This document shows positions 61,733 through 64,000 of a DNA stretch of 64,000 nucleotides, piece by piece. The notes beneath the pieces were generated by a model that saw only the letters and a program-made list of their open reading frames with translations, made no database searches and had not been told where the DNA came from. Each line of letters opens with the position of its first letter. The first letter of the stretch is position 1. The DNA is from Gluconobacter potus (GTDB lineage: Bacteria > Pseudomonadota > Alphaproteobacteria > Acetobacterales > Acetobacteraceae), in assembly GCF_015244705.1 (NCBI RefSeq), contig NZ_JABCQF010000001.1, positions 310,001 through 374,000 of the forward strand. Reading direction: 5' to 3'. A program made the translations under genes and the position numbers.

Positions 61733-63528
61733 GAGCGTTTCCGCTTCTTCTCGCCACGCTCCTGATCAGCAGCACGACGCTCGCCAATGCCGCGCCTCAG
61801 GCGCTCAGCTCCGCCCATGATCCGCTGGCCTTCGGTCCGGATCATGTCAGTGCCGGTGTTCTGGCTTCGGGGCGTCACGGCATGGTGGTCTCGGCCCAGC
61901 ATCTCGCCTCCGATGCGGGCGCGAAGATTCTGGCGCAGGGCGGGAATGCGGTCGATGCGGCTGTGGCTGTCGGATATGCGCTGGCCGTGGTTTACCCCGC
62001 AGCTGGCAATATTGGCGGTGGGGGTTTCATGACCCTGCGCCTGAAGACCGGCCAGACTGTCTTCATCGATTTCCGCGAGCATGCGCCGGGTGCCGCAACG
62101 GCGACGATGTATCAGGACGCTTCGGGCAAGGTTATTCCGGGCCTGTCCACCGAGGGCTGGAAAGCCGTTGCCATCCCCGGCACGGTGGCGGGTCTGGACG
62201 CCATTCTTCAGAAATGGGGCCGTCTGTCCCGGGAAAAGGTCATGGCGCCTGCCATTGCGCTGGCCCGTGACGGCTTCATCCTGAATCAGGGCGATGCGGA
62301 TCTCCTGCACACCTCCACGCGCTATTTCCAGAAGGACCCGTATGCCCGGGCGTTCTATCTGCGCCCCGATGGCACGCCGCTTCAGGCCGGTGACCGTCTG
62401 GTGCAGAAGGATCTGGCCAACTCCCTCGAACTGGTCGCGAAGGAAGGCCCCAAAGCTTTCTATGAAGGTCCGATCGCGAAAGAAATCGTGCGTGCCAGCA
62501 CGGAAGGCGGCGGTCTGCTTCAGCCTGCCGATTTCACGTCCTATCACATCCGCCATCTCGAACCGATCCGCTGCACCTATCGCGGCTATACGATCGATAC
62601 CGCCCCGCCACCGAGCGGTGGCGGCGTTGCGCTGTGCGAGATCCTGAACATCCTGTCCGGCTACGACATGCATGCGCTTGGCCTCCACACGGCGCCGTCC
62701 GTGCAGCGTGAAGTCGAGGCCATGCGTCATGCCTATTCGGACCGCCGGGACCTGGGCGATCCGGATTTCGTGCACAACCCTGTCGAGCACCTGATCGATC
62801 CGGCCTATGCCTACCAGATCCGTCAGGGCATCCCGACCGATCATGCCCTGTCGTCCAGTACGCTGAGGGCAGGGGAGCCGCTTCCCGCTCCCGTGGCGCA
62901 GGCGGCGCCTGACACGCAGGAAAAGCACGAGACGACGCAGTTCTCCGTTCTCGATCATGATGGCATGGCCGTTTCCGCGACCTATACCCTCAATGGATGG
63001 TTCGGTGCGGGTGTGATGGGCGGTCATACCGGCATCTGGATGAATGACGAAATGGACGATTTCTCGTCCAAGCCGGGTGCGCCCAACATGTTCGGCATTG
63101 TCGGTTCGGAAGCGAATGCGATTGCGCCGGGCAAGACGCCCCTGTCGTCGATGTCACCGTCCATCGTCTCGCGTGATGGTAAAACCGTCATGGTGATCGG
63201 TAGCCCGGGTGGCTCGCGGATTCCGACCATCACGCTCTCCGTCATTCTTGGTGTGATCGATTACGGGCTGGATATCCGGCAGGCCGTGGATCTGCCGCGA
63301 ATCCACGAGCAGTGGGAGCCTTCGGCCGTCGAGCTGGAGCCGGGTGCGTTGTCTGACGAGACCATGCAGACCCTCAAAGCCGAAGGTTATGCCCTGTCGC
63401 CGCATCGCCCCTGGGGTGTGGCCGAAGGCATTCTTGCGGACCGCCCGAGCCTGTCTGCCGCAAAGACCGGCCTGATCTATGGCGCGGCTGATCCGCGGCA
63501 CATGGGCGGGGCGGCTGTCGGAGAATAA
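61729..63528 (+). CDS. ggt: Gamma-glutamyltranspeptidase (periplasmic)
   Basis: A 599-residue autoprocessing N-terminal nucleophile hydrolase that cleaves gamma-glutamyl bonds of glutathione. Signal peptide MRAFPLLLATLLISSTTLAN; GGNAVDAAVAVGYALAVVYP and NIGGGGFMTLRL mark the large subunit; HETTQFSVLDHDG contains the nucleophile Thr402 at the small-subunit N-terminus. SPGGSRIPTI near the C-terminus supplies substrate contacts. Autoprocessing between residues 401 and 402 is expected. Coupled to map by ATGA. Confidence 0.95.
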   Translation: MRAFPLLLATLLISSTTLANAAPQALSSAHDPLAFGPDHVSAGVLASGRHGMVVSAQHLASDAGAKILAQGGNAVDAAVAVGYALAVVYPAAGNIGGGGFMTLRLKTGQTVFIDFREHAPGAATATMYQDASGKVIPGLSTEGWKAVAIPGTVAGLDAILQKWGRLSREKVMAPAIALARDGFILNQGDADLLHTSTRYFQKDPYARAFYLRPDGTPLQAGDRLVQKDLANSLELVAKEGPKAFYEGPIAKEIVRASTEGGGLLQPADFTSYHIRHLEPIRCTYRGYTIDTAPPPSGGGVALCEILNILSGYDMHALGLHTAPSVQREVEAMRHAYSDRRDLGDPDFVHNPVEHLIDPAYAYQIRQGIPTDHALSSSTLRAGEPLPAPVAQAAPDTQEKHETTQFSVLDHDGMAVSATYTLNGWFGAGVMGGHTGIWMNDEMDDFSSKPGAPNMFGIVGSEANAIAPGKTPLSSMSPSIVSRDGKTVMVIGSPGGSRIPTITLSVILGVIDYGLDIRQAVDLPRIHEQWEPSAVELEPGALSDETMQTLKAEGYALSPHRPWGVAEGILADRPSLSAAKTGLIYGAADPRHMGGAAVGE

Positions 63529-63564
63529 GACGGGACAATGAGGGCGCACTCTGATGATTGGGGG

Positions 63565-63594
63565 TTGTCAGACACCCCTCTCTCCGTGTTAGGA
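63565..63594 (+). promoter_or_regulatory. Candidate promoter of the SRP RNA gene
   Basis: TTGTCA (63565-63570), 18-bp spacer and TTAGGA (63589-63594) would place transcription start near 63600, exactly where the SRP RNA begins. Confidence 0.45.
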
Positions 63595-63599
63595 GAGCG

Positions 63600-63700
63600 C
63601 CGGGAGGTCGGCTTTGGACGGATACCTTGCCAACCCGGTCAGGTCCGGAAGGAAGCAGCCGCAGTGAGTTTTATCCGGGTTGAATGTCCGGCCTCCTACC
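63600..63700 (+). ncRNA. ffs: Signal recognition particle RNA (4.5S type)
   Basis: A roughly 100-nt small SRP RNA. The highly conserved apical domain GGTCAGGTCCGGAAGGAAGC followed by AGCCGCAGTGAG (63638-63668) is the Ffh-binding loop with its GGAA tetraloop. The closing stem pairs GGAGG (63603-63607) with CCTCC (63692-63696). Placement immediately before dnaX matches many bacteria. Exact ends are from stem pairing, so may be off by a few bases. Confidence 0.93.
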
Positions 63701-63794
63701 TCACACAGATCACCGGACGCTCCGGTTTGTTAAACGCAGCGTCCCGACCGTTCCTCCACGGTCCCATCCTCAGTGCTGAGGGTCAGACAATTCC

Positions 63795-64000
63795 ATGACT
63801 GATGAAAACGACGATCTCCCCCTGCCGCCCGAAAATGGCGGCGGCTTCTTTGGAGACGCGCCAGAGCCGGAAATGTCTGCGCCTCCGGCTGCCGAGGCCA
63901 CGCCCTATCGCGTTCTGGCCCGCAAATACCGCCCGCAGACTTTCGATGACCTGATCGGTCAGGATTCCCTCGTCCGCATCCTGCGTCGCGCTTTCGAGCT
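63795..64000 (+). CDS. dnaX: DNA polymerase III subunit gamma/tau (partial, N-terminal part)
   Basis: The first 68 residues of the clamp-loader ATPase. The N-terminal 35 residues are acidic and Pro-rich, as in alphaproteobacterial DnaX, then YRVLARKYRPQTFDDLIGQD begins the AAA+ core, with the Walker A beyond the right edge. ATG 63795, 94 bp after SRP RNA. The frame is open to the end of the window. Confidence 0.93.
   Translation, partial: MTDENDDLPLPPENGGGFFGDAPEPEMSAPPAAEATPYRVLARKYRPQTFDDLIGQDSLVRILRRAFE

Noticed and set aside
61714-63027. 437-codon open frame opposite ggt
   Set aside because: Antisense to a complete enzyme with intact nucleophile; no independent start signal.

Overview
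The window is GC-rich, gene-dense DNA from an alphaproteobacterium, most probably an acetic acid bacterium of the Gluconobacter type. This rests on a GcrA cell-cycle regulator, an AddAB (not RecBCD) recombination pair, a DksA with a degenerate zinc finger, a bactofilin, a FlgJ without a muramidase domain, a hopanoid (hpnH/M/I/J/K) locus and a ketogluconate-reductase-like aldo/keto reductase. The genus is inferred from protein flavour, because no database search was possible. No insertion sequence, prophage, integrase or CRISPR array was seen.

Layout. 1-1.9 kb: an RBBP9-like hydrolase (cut by the window edge), cysteine synthase, a gene-poor stretch with a possible small RNA, and a small unknown ORF. 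2-5.8 kb: a four-gene peptide-type ABC transporter (two permeases, two ATPases, no binding protein). 5.9-10.5 kb: xanthine dehydrogenase xdhABC. 10.6-18 kb: secreted glycoamylase-like protein, Pmp3-like peptide, sugar/H+ symporter, LysR regulator followed by a FUSC efflux protein, and an SDR. 18-24.6 kb: a 1210-residue PAS/GAF hybrid histidine kinase, an aldo/keto reductase, an outer-membrane barrel protein and a flavin reductase. 24.6-28.4 kb: AAC(3)-like acetyltransferase, queF, typA and a secreted Ala/Lys/His-rich peptide. 28.6-34.2 kb: a TPR protein with a GT-A-like C-terminus, dadA, a ferredoxin/flavodoxin-NADP reductase and a GT4 glycosyltransferase.

34.3-43.9 kb is a housekeeping block, tsaE-addB-addA-trxA-rnd-gcrA, with a perfect FNR-type box at the addA/trxA junction. 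It is followed by tRNA-Thr(GGT), dksA, and the flagellar set flgI-flgJ-flgN-like. A CNNM/CorC membrane protein precedes the hopanoid locus (48.2-54 kb): hpnH diverges from hpnM-hpnI-hpnJ-hpnK, which together extend and decorate the C35 hopanoid side chain. A good intrinsic terminator lies between hpnJ and hpnK. The right end carries an adenosine-kinase-like protein, a bactofilin, a DUF3465 secreted protein, clpS-clpA, a D,D-carboxypeptidase, map-ggt, the small SRP RNA and the start of dnaX.

The window is mostly ordinary core genome. The items most worth follow-up are the FNR box before trxA, the hpnJ/hpnK terminator, the unassigned TPR/glycosyltransferase-like protein, the hairpin-rich intergenic region near 1.5 kb, and the palindrome between the LysR gene and its FUSC neighbour.
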